Assembly: GCA_015680685.1 (NCBI GenBank)
Contig: MNCI01010839.1
Span: 1,371,211 to 1,435,210 of the forward strand
Direction of reading: 5' to 3'
Origin: Gnetum montanum
Lineage: Eukaryota > Streptophyta > Gnetopsida > Gnetales > Gnetaceae
Length of the DNA: 64,000 nucleotides
Of this stretch, positions 1 to 10,360 are shown in pieces (positions within the stretch are counted from its first letter, which is position 1; every line of letters starts with the position of its first letter). Under the pieces are notes generated by a model. The model was not told where the DNA came from. It made no database searches and saw only the letters and a list, made by a program, of their open reading frames with translations. The position numbers were made by a program, and so were the translations under genes.

Positions 1-230
1 TACTTGGCAAAGTTGGCTGAATCTCTTTAAAGTAAGTCATTTGTAGTTCACATACAACGCAATCGTTGCATTTCTCACAACCACACGCCGCAACAGCACA
101 CACACATACTCACATTAACTACTGAGTTTATTTGGAGGTATCTAGGCCTTGGTGTTGCAAGAGACCAGCAGGCACCTAAATCCTGTTCAAGGACCCTCGT
201 TGGCGGTCGTGTCCCAAACGGTCGCCAACA
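1..230. repeat. Probable LTR-terminal fragment of an unidentified element
   Basis: The reverse-transcriptase similarity of element W stops abruptly at 230/231, and the foreign side ends in CCAACA (TGTTGG on the other strand), the kind of terminus many LTRs have. Nothing in these bases resembles the other LTRs of the window. The other end lies outside the window, so identity and orientation are unknown. This is an inference from a sharp homology break plus the TG/CA end. Confidence 0.35.
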
Positions 231-1425
231 GATACCTTATATCCTAGAACTATGCTATCTTGGACCATTAAGTGGTTTTTTTTCGGCCAATTGATCTTCA
301 AATTTGTTTTTACATATCTTTTCAAAACCTACTCTAATCACTCCAAAGCTTATTTGAAATCAAGCCTGTATGTAGAAAAATTATCCATAAATACTTCAAG
401 TCCATTTCTAAACTATTTTTGGAAGATACTAAGGACAAGTCTCTAGAAGGTGGCAGGAGCATTACACAAGCCAAATAACATTTTCCTGTATGCAAATGTT
501 CCCTATGGACTAGTGAACATTATTTTCTCTTGATCCTTTGTATGATACAGATTTGATTGTATCCATTGTATTCATTCAAGAAGCTATAGTACTAATGTCC
601 TGTAATGATTTCTAGGACTTAGTCAACAAATGGTAAAGAAAAATGATCTTTGAATGTTGCCATGCTCAACAATCAAAAATCTATATAGATCCTCCACTTG
701 TCACCGTTCTTTAGAATAATGAATAATGATCTAATACATTCATTATTTGTAATAGGATATATGAACTATACTTTTAATAGCTTTTCCAATTCATGTTTGA
801 CAACTTTTTTGAACTTTGGATTCAATCTTGTTTGAGGTTGGCAATGCAGTTTAATAGCTAGAATAGTGTAGAGTTGATGTTAACAAATGCATGGATTGAT
901 GCTATTTATCTCATCATAAGTCCATGCAAATGTAGTTGGTCATTTGTTTACCACTTTTAATAATTTTATTTTTTGTTCTTTATTAAGGTTAACATTTATG
1001 ATCATTGATTTTTTATTATTAAGAAAAGTATATTCAAGTGCATTTGGTAGTGCTTGTAGTTCCAGTGGTTCTAGTTCATATCTTTCTAATATTTCTTATT
1101 TTTCCCATTCAATATCCTCCTCTTGTTATAACTTAGTGTAGGTAGGTTGTCTTTGTATGTTTTCTAATTTACTTTTTTCTTCAATATAGGCACTTGTAAT
1201 CTTGTCCACTAGTTCCATGCATATGTTTGACTTTGATTCTTCTTCAGTGATTAGCCACCAGGTGCCTTTTTGTCTGGTGGGTGCTACATATAGACACTAT
1301 TGTACAAACATGTCTCCAATATATTTGTTTCATGTTGTGATGACATTGTGTCATATTATCCATATTCTGTGCACACAATTACACCTATTATTACTATATG
1401 TAATACATGAAACTTCACACCTCTA
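231..1425 (-). pseudogene. Element W: gypsy reverse transcriptase with upstream linker, broken
   Basis: Read on the minus strand, the protease-RT linker comes first (about 1140-940: ELEPLELQALPNALEYTFL). Then follow the pre-RT block FAWTYDEINSINP (about 931-893), the RT start RLNPKFKKVV with K-W-R-I-Y-I-D-F (about 835-650), F-x-D-H-F-S-L-P-F, N-G-Y-N-Q-I, the block F-G-L-C-N-A-P-A-T-F and the catalytic region V-F-M-D-N-F (normally MDDF). It ends in H-L-M-V-Q-D-S-I-V-L-G-Y-K-V-S near 235. Several stops and frameshifts break it, and it is cut off at 231. The motif wording resembles the Athila lineage rather than the Tat elements that fill the rest of the window. It is the oldest layer seen, being the host of element X. 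Confidence 0.8.
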
Positions 1426-1429
1426 AAGT

Positions 1430-1770
1430 CTTCTAGCTTCATCTTCCTTAAGAATTTCCAAGGACATGTCTTGGATTCCCAACTTAGCATTCATAGTGCT
1501 AAGCCATGATCTTTCCATGATGATAGGAAATTCTCCTTTATTCTTCCCCACATGGATGACCAAAAAATTAGTAGGATAGGACTAGTCACTTATAGTAGTT
1601 ACTACATCTTTCACTTGCCCATGTGGAATGGAAATTGACTAGTTTGCTAGCTCTAGTCAAATGTTACTTTTCTTTAGTGGAGGATGATTCCAGGCCTTAT
1701 ACATATCTTGAGAGATAAGGTTAACTCCTGATCTAGAATCTAATAGAGCCTTACATGGTTTTTGTCTTGC
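1430..1770 (-). pseudogene. Element W: retroviral-type aspartic protease, broken
   Basis: The minus strand reads ALLDSRSGVNLIS at about 1749-1711, followed by a protease-like body and an E-R-S-W-L block (normally GRPWL/GRSWL). The active-site triad D-S/T-G has become D-S-R, so the enzyme would be dead even without the stop codons present. It lies directly before the W linker and RT in the same strand, the normal gag-pro-pol order. Confidence 0.65.
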
Positions 1771-2318
1771 TATTTGAAGGTAGACTAAAGGACTTCTTGG
1801 ATCTATTCTTTTCTCAGGAAGTACTCTCCCCTTGATCCAATGTGTGATTATTTATGTGAACATGATAGTAGTTAAGTTCTTCTCTACTAATCTTGGAAGC
1901 ATACTGTTTGCTTAAGAATTTTGGGTAGATAGAGTAGAGTTAGATGAAGTTTCCATCCTTTGAACCTTTTTTGGACTTGTTCTAAAGAAGGGACATTTCT
2001 TGGATCTTGACTCACTTATAATAATATCCTCTTGTGTAGTGACTACTCTAGTAGCACTCTTTTGTAGTGATTGTGTTGGCAGTTCTCCTTACATGACTAG
2101 TAGTGGTATTGACACTAATGAATTAGGAGCTTGATATGAGGGACCTCATGCTAGTTGAGATGTGTGAGAATGAGGATCTAGGCATGATGTTGTATGTCTA
2201 TGGTATTCAAGTGGATAGTAGGGGAAGGAAGTATGGATATAAGTGTTTCTAGAATAGATAGGATGTTGTACACAGTATCCATAGGGATCTAGTTTCTTGT
2301 ATGCATACTACTACCTTG
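1771..2318 (-). pseudogene. Element W: C-terminal gag remnant
   Basis: This minus-strand stretch precedes the W protease and reads, with stops, as a Ser/Thr/Pro/Tyr-rich polypeptide without a recognisable zinc knuckle. It is called gag only by position and by composition typical of gag tails. Its upstream end is cut by the LTR of element X at 2324, with GTGGT at 2319-2323 as the candidate target-site sequence. Confidence 0.4.
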
Positions 2319-2323
2319 GTGGT

Positions 2324-3396
2324 TGTTGCACCTGAGAAATTTGATTGCTAGAAAATTAAAAATCATAGGTGAAAAAATGTTTTAAGATTAGATCCCAAGG
2401 GCCTCTGAGAAAGAGGAACAAAGGCACCTTGGATGGTCTTGTTGATCACCCAGGAACTTAGAGAATGCGAATAGGGATAAACAAATTGTAAAAATATTAC
2501 GGATCCAACATTAAAAAAAATAATGCATAGAGTGAAATTTTAATGATTTGTATAAAAAATAAATTGCAAACTTTATTACAATAAAAGTATTGAAAATAAA
2601 GAATTCTAAATGTGTACAAGTTGTATGCTTGAATGCATGAGGAGTTTGCACTGACGAAGTTCAAAGCCTATTGAAGCCAGTTGTTCTAACTTTATGGTTA
2701 GCTCCATGGTCTAGGTACTTTCCAAATTCTAGCATTAAAACTCTTTGTTGGTTTTTATCCTAGATTTGTAGTGTTGGCCACCAGGGAGGTAAGGTATGTG
2801 ATCTACTTTTGTTGAAAAAGTAGGGTAGTGGGGGTGGGGAGATGGGGAAGGAACCACACTGAGTATCTTTGTGCTTAGGTAGTTAGGGGCTTACTCCAAA
2901 AAGTCCCACATAATGTTCCAAGGGTATGANTTGGTGGTGTTGGGGGTATCAAAATTTACCATAAATGGAAACTACATGAGAGGTATAGGCCTACCACAAC
3001 TACACATGATTCCAATCTATCAATAATCATGGCATAAATTTGTAGCCAAAAATCAATAGCCATGTGACCTATAAAATCCCATCTCAAACACCTTGAAGAG
3101 GTTCTTCTACTCTTAAATCCTAGCATTCCTAGATATTTNTGAAAATGACAAATTTAACAATCACCAAGCCATTTTCAGCCTTCCCAAGCCTAAATATAGA
3201 CATGAGGTGACTTTTTTCACTTGGGAAGTGAGGTTACAACAACATATGAGGCATTTTAGCCCCAAAATTTTATGTGAGATTACATCCCATGGATCACAAA
3301 ATTTACAATTTTACAATGAAAATCTAGCCTAAAGTATAGGGGTGAATGTTACAAGGCTAAAAAAGTTGCAACATGTATTTTCTTGGTGGTGTTTCA
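2324..3396 (-). repeat. Element X: 3' LTR
   Basis: On the minus strand the LTR starts TGAAACACCACC at 3396, immediately after a polypurine tract, and ends CAGGTGCAACA at 2324. Start and end match the LTR of element D (57942-59387), so X and D belong to one family. It is about 370 bases shorter than the D LTR, which implies internal deletions. Unresolved bases (N) stand at 2930 and 3139. Confidence 0.75.
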
Positions 3397-3416
3397 TTCG
3401 TCCCTCTTTGTTGATG
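3397..3416 (-). promoter_or_regulatory. Element X: polypurine tract
   Basis: The minus strand reads CATCAACAAAGAGGGACGAA directly before the LTR start. The same AACAAAGAGGG core precedes the 3' LTRs of A, B and C. It would prime plus-strand synthesis in reverse transcription. Confidence 0.7.
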
Positions 3417-4160
3417 TTTGTAGGATCAACCTAAGAGACATTGACAAGGAATATAAAACACCATCATAGGTCCATCACTAATGTTTCCTCTCTATTCTTA
3501 ATTCTATAGTGGTGAGCCATTACAAAGAGTGCTTGTGATGATTAGATAAGGTTATGATGAGGTGATATAGGTTGAAGACTATATTCAGTCACAAGGAAAT
3601 GATAACAGAATTAAGAATGAGTTGCAAATGTTGACATCATAGTTACGGTTATGGCATTGACATTTTGGGTTGATCAATGTGGTATTTGCACTTTGTAATT
3701 TGAAGTGTTAATCACTTATTAATGTTTCTAAGAAATCAACACCTAGCTCCAAGGTTTCTTTGGATCTTAGGATCCTTCCTTTGCATGGTTTGGAGTCATT
3801 GGTTTATCTTTTGGTATTCATTGGCCTTTTGACTTTTTAACAATTTTCTTCCTCATTTTTTTTGGATGAAACCATAATTGGGATTCATTACCAAGGCCAG
3901 ATTGGATTTTGTTTTCCCATTGAATGAAATGTGTTACATTTAATGGACTTGGTGGTGGAGCATGATGAAGGAAACACCACATGGCCATAATGCATGAGTG
4001 TCAAAGATAGGTTACCATTGTTGTTTAGGACAAGGAAGGTCATAATTAGGTTATAGGATCCGGCTCAAGGAGGGGTAATGACAATGATGTGAAATAAGCA
4101 CTCTTGGTATGGTAGGAAACACTTACCAAGTCTTGCACATCACTCCGTTACTCCATGCTA
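3417..4160 (-). other. Element X: 3' untranslated region, no gene seen
   Basis: Its first part (3421-3475) resembles the corresponding stretch of element A (5350-5405), including AGGAT..ATC and ATACAAAACACCAT. No coding similarity is seen. At about 4160 similarity to the LTR of element A begins, so the junction marks where the end of A's 3' LTR and the rest of X were lost. Confidence 0.4.
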
Positions 4161-5328
4161 GGGTGAGCAAAGGGGAATATTTGGATGCTAAGTTACTCCA
4201 TTACTCCATGCTGGGTTTGGAATCCAAAAAGTGCAATGTTAACACCAAAATCCACCAAGTCTCAAGGCCTTAATGCTTTCATGCTGGGGTTTAAGAGACT
4301 GTAAGTATGGAAACTTGTAAGAGCTCTTGAGTGCCTAGAAATTCCCTAGACATGGAGTTGTGTCTATGAAAATTGCTATCAAAAAATAATCTGGACCCAA
4401 TTTCTCTCTTTTTTCTTTGAATTAGTAAAAAGTGCTAAACCTATAAATGATCTTGGAGGCTAGGTTTTATAGGATCTTTGGGCCATAAATGGGGTTTAAA
4501 ATTGGCTATGATTATGTTGAAAAATGCCTACAAAAAATGGCTACAAATTTGATATAATTTAATTGCAAATTGGGTACCAAATTCAAGTGAAATGGGCACC
4601 CAAATTTTGGGGGTTACTAAAAATAGTAGGTGCTTCCCACATGGCCATTTGTTTACTAAAAATAGTAACTAGGGAACCTTTTCCATGCTGGAGATGAATC
4701 TTCCATGCTGAGCTCTCAACCATGCTTGTTGAAGTGGCTAGTCAATGTTGAAGTGCATAACTTGATGAATTTTGCTCCTTGTGGCTTCCACATTAGGGAT
4801 TTGAATCTTCGACACTAGGAGTAAATTTCTAGGATAGGGGGAAAGTTTCCAAGTTAGATGAAAAACTTTCTAGGCTGAGGGAAAAGTTTCCAAGCTAGGG
4901 GAAAATTTTTGGCTTGAGGGGAAAGTTTTCAAAATGCATCTTTGGTCTCCATGTTGAAGGGGGGAAAATTTTTCAAACCTCTCACCCTTCCACACTAGGG
5001 GTAGGTGAGATCTACCCACTACATACGTTTTCCATGTAGAAAATTATCTACCCCTCATAAAACCCATAAAACTACCTATTTTGGCACTCCAAATGGAATT
5101 TTTGACCCTGTAAGCCAAAATATAGATACTAGATGACTTTTTTCACTTGGGGAATGAGGCTTTGACCTCTTATGAGGAATTTTTTAGCCCCAAAAGTATA
5201 AAGTATGTGAAATTACCTATTATGAATTACAATTTTCACATTTAAGATGAAGTTTTACCTCGAGTTACATGGAGTGAAAGCTACATGACAAAGATTGGTT
5301 ATAACATGCAAAATTTTATGGTGTTTCA
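4161..5328 (-). repeat. Element A: 3' LTR, distal end missing
   Basis: It starts TGAAACACCATAAAATTTTG at 5328 (minus strand) and runs parallel to A's 5' LTR (57408 to about 56280), with many substitutions. The last 450 bases or so of the LTR (equivalent to 55833-56280) are absent. The divergence by eye is clearly greater than between the two LTRs of element C, as expected for an older insertion. Confidence 0.8.
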
Positions 5329-5346
5329 ATGGTCCCTCTTTGTTAG
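5329..5346 (-). promoter_or_regulatory. Element A: polypurine tract
   Basis: The minus strand reads ACTAACAAAGAGGGACCA before TGAAACACC. It matches the tracts of X, B and C. Confidence 0.75.
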
Positions 5347-5590
5347 TGTTTCCAGGATTGATCTGAGAGGAATCAACGAAGAATACAAAACACCATTGCA
5401 TCTTATAACATTGCAATGCATAAAGGCCATATGAGAATCATGCTATCCAAGTCACCAATGTTGCTAGTTTAAGGCCATGGTAGGTCATGGTACTAGTTTA
5501 AGGCCATGGAAGGCTGTGTCGCCAGTTTAAGGTCATAGCAGATCATGTCATTAGTTTAAGATCATAGCAAACCATTGAAAGTAGTCTCTC
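5347..5590 (-). repeat. Element A: 3' UTR with short GTTTAAGG repeats
   Basis: Between 5455 and 5585 about four imperfect copies of (A/C)TAGTTTAAGGCCATGG with a GGTCATG tail follow one another at roughly 35-base spacing. On the element's own strand this is the CATGACCTTAAACTAG motif, also found in clusters in B and C. Confidence 0.65.
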
Positions 5591-6720
5591 TTGTTGACAA
5601 TCTATCAACTACATGTAGTATGGCTTTAGATAGGAATTATTGATTGGATTGGCCAACTCATTCCCATCCATGTCATCTATTTTGAATTCTCCATTTCCAT
5701 AGGCTTTGGTAACAAGAAAGGGCCCTTCCTAGTTGGCTAAACATTTGTCCAGATGCTCATGGATGACCTCTAGGATGATGTCCCCCTTGTTGATCTTGCA
5801 CATGATCAAGTTATGGTGATGTTGTCACTTTTTCCTTTCTTGATAGTGCTTGATATGAGCAAGTGCTTGCATACACCACTCTTCCACCAAATCCAATGCT
5901 GTTATTTACAATTCCTTGCTCTACTCATCATTGATGAAGTTGGTCAAGGATACTTGAAGTGATGGTACTTACAATTCAAGAGATAAAATAGCTTTAGAAC
6001 CATAAAAAAGGCTATAAGGAGTCATGCTATTTACTGTGTGATAGGTTGTTCTATATGCCCAGAGTGCATGGAGAAATTGATCATGCCACTTTCGTTTCCT
6101 GTTGTTGAGCATCTTCTTGAGCAAGTTGATGATGGCCTTGTTGCTTGCTTCTACTTGTCCATTGGGTTGAGGATAGTAAGGTGATTAGAAAGAATGTTTA
6201 ATGCCTAGGTTGTGACAAAAATCCTTGGTTTTTTGGCTACTGAATTGAGGTCCATTATCCATAACTATGGTCATGGGTATGCCAAAACGAGCTATAATGT
6301 TGTCTAGGATAAACTTGCAAACTTGTTTAGACGTGGTCTTCATTAGAGGAGTAGCCTCAACCCACTTGGTAAAATATTTAGTTGCGGTGATGATGAAGCT
6401 ATGCCCTATAGTAGATTTAGGTGTTATGGGTCCAATAATATCTAACCCCCATCATTGAAATGACAATGTTATCTAGGTCATATGCAACTCAGTTGGTGAT
6501 ACATGTAGTAGGTTGCTATATTGTTGGCATGTGTCACATCACTTAACGTTTTGCATATAGTCATTTTTCATATGGGGCCAATAGTAACCTAACCATATAA
6601 TCTTAGCGACCATTGCTCTGGGTCCTATATGTGCAACACAAACACACTTGTGAACCTCCTCTAATACTATTCTGGCTTTAGATTTGCCTAAGCACTTTAG
6701 CAGTATGCCATCATAGGACT
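5591..6720 (-). pseudogene. Element A: integrase, broken
   Basis: The enzyme would insert the cDNA into the genome. Visible in order on the minus strand: A-K-I-x-x-L-G-Y-Y-W-P-H with the zinc-binding C-D-T-C-Q (about 6610-6530), the first catalytic Asp in W-G-L-D-I-I-G-P-I (about 6440), the second in M-D-N-G-P-Q-F-S-S (about 6265), and the Glu in N-G-Q-V-E-A-S (about 6165). A C-terminal module follows with G-P-F-L-V and F-K-I-D-D-M-D-G-N-E-L ending near 5595. Catalytic residues are kept, but stops (for example before the C-D-T-C box and in the C-terminal part) disable it. Confidence 0.85.
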
Positions 6721-6899
6721 GTTGACATAATGTATTATTACCAATGATGACATATTGCTTTGTTCACTTGCATATGGTGTCCTTCTGAGAAGTAGTCAGG
6801 CCTTGTGAGGATTTATCATGCATAAGGTAAAATTTGATATCATCATACCACTCCTTAGAAGGAGCAGCATGAATGATGGCTACAAAGGTATCCTCAACA

Positions 6900-7430
6900 C
6901 ATCTAGCATCACACTAAGGGCTAATGTTGCAATTGCATTAGCTATGACATTTTCATTTCTAGGTATGTGTTGAATATAAACATCTATGAATTATTATAAT
7001 AATTGATTTCCTAGGTCACAATAAGGTTGTAAATGCTTAGTATTACATGCATAAACTTTGGTTACTTAGTTAACCATGAGTTGTGAATCACCTTTGATGG
7101 CTAGGCATCTAATTCCTAGGTCATAAGCTACCATCATTCCTCTAATCAAACCTTCATATTACACTATGTTGTAGGTACACAGGAATCCAAAATGATAGGA
7201 AAAAGGTTGGATTTCACCAAATGGAAATGTAATGATGATAGTAGCACTGGCCCCATGGGTGGTTGAAGCTCCGTCCAAGTTCATGACTACCTCATAACAC
7301 TTGGGCACTTGGCTAACCATGTTAATGTGTTCATTAGGGAACTTATGGTCTATGGCTGCTTGGTCATCAACAGGTGAAACTGTGAGTTGTACAACTATAG
7401 CTTGACCTTTTGTTGAGGACTGAGAGATGT
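6900..7430 (-). pseudogene. Element A: archaeal-type RNase H (aRNH), broken
   Basis: The minus strand shows the second RNase H diagnostic of Tat-lineage elements: L-D-G-A-S near 7280, a Y-E-G-L-I-R-G block near 7160, and G-D-S-Q-L near 7095 (the D..E..D acidic set), then Y-A-C and H-L-Q-P-Y. It sits between the ordinary RNase H and integrase. Stops interrupt it, one of them in the C-T-x-N-x-V-x-Y-E block. Confidence 0.75.
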
Positions 7431-8601
7431 AATGTAGGTCAAACTTTGTGGTTATGGATTTTCATTCGGCTACACAACTACTTTCGTAGATGTTGATCAT
7501 TATGGCTTTGAGTATGTTGTCCTTGCATATTATGTTGACTTAGCTTCTAAAGAGGTAGTGTCTCCATTTCTTTAAAGAGAAGACTAGTGCTAGAAAATGC
7601 TTCTCCACTAACACATGGCTAAGGTAGTATACAGGCATTTCTACTCTGTCATCATGTGTCTGACAGAGTAGAGAGGCAATGAATGTATCAGAGATGGCAA
7701 GATAAATGTAAAATGGTTTACCATCTTGTGGGGGATAGACTATCGATAGTTGTGTTAATTCATGCTTAATGTTTTTAATGTCTTCTTGGCATTAAGCTGT
7801 TCACTCATAATGAATTCCTTTCTTAAGAAAGTGGTGCATGGGCTGTAACTTATCTGTAAACCTAGTGATGAACCTACAAATAAACTGTAGTCTACCTTGT
7901 AATCCTTGAAGCTCTTTAAGGTTAGTAGGTGCTGCCAATTTGGATATGACCTTAACCTTATCAAGATCTACACATATTTCTACTTTAGAGTCTACAAAGC
8001 TAAGCATCTTACTAGTCTTGATATCAAAGACACACTTCTTAGGATGGAGCCTAAGCTCATATTTGAGGCATCATTTAAGTACAATATCTAGGTTATTGGC
8101 TATCTTAGAGTTCATAGCTATTTCATCTACATAATCATTAAGCAAATCTAACATGTAATCACTGAAGATATAGGTCATGGCTCTATGGTATGTCACTTCA
8201 ACATTCTTAAGGCCAAATGACACCATGGTATAACAAAAAGTACCCCATGAGGTCATAAAGGTTGTGCTAAGTTGGTGCTGTAGGTTGATCCTAATTTGGT
8301 TATATCCTAGGAATCCATCCATAAAGGACTATAAGGCATGGCTAGCTACAGTATTGATAAGTTGATTAATGATAGGAAAAGGAAAGTCATCCTTGATGGT
8401 GGTTTTATTTAGGTCTCAAAAATCAATGCAAATATGGATACTCCAATTTTTCTTAGGGACTACCACTATGTTGGATACCAATTCTGCATAATCAACAATC
8501 TTAATGAAACTTGCTTGGTAGAGCTTTGAGATTTCATTGTGAATTGCTAAGGCTAAATTTGGTCTAATCTTGCACACTTTTTGCTTAACTGGTTTAATCC
8601 T
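7431..8601 (-). pseudogene. Element A: reverse transcriptase and RNase H, main part
   Basis: On the minus strand: I-K-P-V-K-Q-K-V-C-K at the B insertion point (8601), V-S-N-I-V-V-V-P-K-K (about 8480), F-M-D-G-F-L-G-Y-N-Q-I (about 8320), S-F-G-L-K-N, then Y-V-D-E at the catalytic site where Y-V-D-D is normal. Next come the thumb block L-K-E-L-Q-G-L-Q-G-R and an RNase H with P-V-Y-Y-L-S-H and L-V-F-S-L-K-K-W-R. Stops and the YVDE change make it inactive. Its N-terminal continuation is at 44140-44543, beyond element B. Confidence 0.85.
8597..8601 (+). other. Left target-site duplication of element B
   Basis: ATCCT here pairs with ATCTT at 44135-44139; one C-to-T change separates them. On the minus strand, taking one copy of the duplication joins N-P-K to I-K-P-V-K in a single open frame of A's RT, matching the same region in elements B and C. 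This confirms the junction. Confidence 0.85.
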
Positions 8602-10153
8602 TAAAACACCATAAAATTTCAAGGCCTCTTGCTTCACCAAGGTCCTAGAAATGAGGTAAACATTTCCACAAGTGTAGCCTCATGAAAGTTTGGTAGGAAA
8701 TGAATGCACTGAGTTTAGATTGTTTAGTTCGGCAAGTTTTCTACCTCCATAGCTGACAGGCTTGATGGACTCTCTAGCCTACCCACCTGGGTTATTCACC
8801 CGGTTGACAGTCTATTCAGAAACCATGCTTGGAGTTGTCAGTGGTGCTCAGGATGGACAAAATAGTTTGGCAAGTTTTCTAGTGGAGAAGTCTACTATGC
8901 TACGCTACGCTGTGCAACATATCAAGCCTTTGAAACATCAAACAAATGTCTAACTACAAGCTTCAGCAAGATGTTCGTGCAAGGAAAAATCAGAAATCAG
9001 CCAATATAGAGTGCTATGCTATGCTACGCTACATAGCGTAGCAAGGGCAAAACAAGCAGAATTTTCCCATCGTAGTTTTAACAAAAATGCAAGTTACATT
9101 GGCTGCTACGCTATGCTATGCTACGTAGTTTTGCATAGCATAGCAAAGAATGCAGATAAATAAAATACTTCAAAAGTTAACCTGATGTGTGCCAAAGCTT
9201 CCAACAGATGTAGTTGACGTCAATGCAAATTTCCTTTTCAAACTGGTGGCTATGCTGTGCTATGCTAGATAGCATAGCACAATGTAGCAAGCAGCTATGC
9301 TATGCCAACATGCTACGCTATATAGTGTAGCACAGCATGGTGAACAACTATGCTACACCAGTGTGCTTCATCTCTTTCTTGCATTGTTTGCACACTTGAC
9401 GCTAGCACTCCCAGTTTCAACAACATGATTATAGCGTAGCAGGTTCACAATCAGCTTTGCATATGGATGTGGGCACATCAGCATCTCGTGGGTCTAGGAC
9501 ACGCATCATCCAAGCCTCATTTCTCATGTACTCTTGGTATTATAAATACCCTGATGAGCAACACTCAAAGGGTTGGAAAAATTTGGTTGGAAAATTGAGA
9601 ATTCTATTAGCAAGTTGGCAAATTGGCAATTTTTTGGTTCAAAAAATTTCAGTGGTTGGCATCTTTTGCATTGGCATTTGGCATTAGATTTTCGCTTGTT
9701 GGCATTTTGCATTGTTGGCTTTTAAGCTTGTACTCAAAAAACATAGTTGAGGTATTTCGAGCATTCTAGTTATTCCTAGACTCTCTATGTGCCTCCAGCA
9801 TTGTATAACTTGTTATACATTTTCAAGCAAAGATGAGAATCGAACCCATGACTTTGCGGTGGTGTATTTTCTTATCCCAATTACTCTATTGTTTCTTCAT
9901 TGTCATCATTGTTCAGCATCATTTTCTTTACTCGCATTTATTGATCATCGATTAGATCTCACGTATTTTGCACTTAAAATGATGTTTACAAAAGGTTAAG
10001 TTACACTAGTTAAGTCCCTGTCTAATTGACCAAATTGTTTAGGGTGCCCCATTTCTGTTTTGTCCAACAGGGCCCTTGTATGGATCTAGGGTTAAAACTG
10101 TTTGTCCAACAACCTCTCGGTGTTTCCAGCCACCAACGTTCTTGATTGCTATA
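8602..10153 (+). repeat. Element B: 5' LTR
   Basis: It begins TAAAACACCATAAAATTTC (a decayed TGAAACACC) and ends GATTGCTATA; it aligns with 42631-44134. A TATA box, ATTATAAATACCC, stands near 9538-9550 for the genomic transcript. From 8890 to 9440 it is packed with palindromic combinations of CTACGCTA/TAGCGTAGCA. Near the end it shares a block (from about 10010: TTAAGTCCCTGTCTGAT..) with the C LTR. Confidence 0.9.
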
Positions 10154-10159
10154 GTTTTT

Positions 10160-10178
10160 TGGCTATACGGGTAGTCCT
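10160..10178 (+). promoter_or_regulatory. Element B: decayed primer-binding site
   Basis: Six bases after the LTR end comes TGGCTATACGGGTAGTCCT, aligned in position with TGGCATTAGAAGGAGGGCC of element C but heavily mutated. It would bind the priming tRNA; the tRNA is not identified here. Confidence 0.55.
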
Positions 10179-10360
10179 ATGTGCTCTCTATACCCCATTA
10201 CCTATTAGCATAAATATGACACCCTTGTGGCTGTTTACGCATTGTGTGGTACAAGCTGGTCGTAACGATGGTTTCTTTGGAACCCTGCAAGATAGAAAGC
10301 CTCCAATCACCTTTTGGTCTCTGTTCTTCTCATTTGCAAATCATTTTTAGTTCTACAAAA

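Noticed and set aside
5455-5585. The regular GTTTAAGG repeats as a CRISPR-like array
   Set aside because: Units and spacers are both variable, the setting is a plant retrotransposon 3' UTR, and there are no cas genes.
9524-9712. Minus-strand frames at 9524-9712 and 43503-43691, alike in both B LTRs
   Set aside because: They match because they lie in the two LTRs of one element; the repeated TTGGCA words give the short reading frame. No independent evidence of coding.
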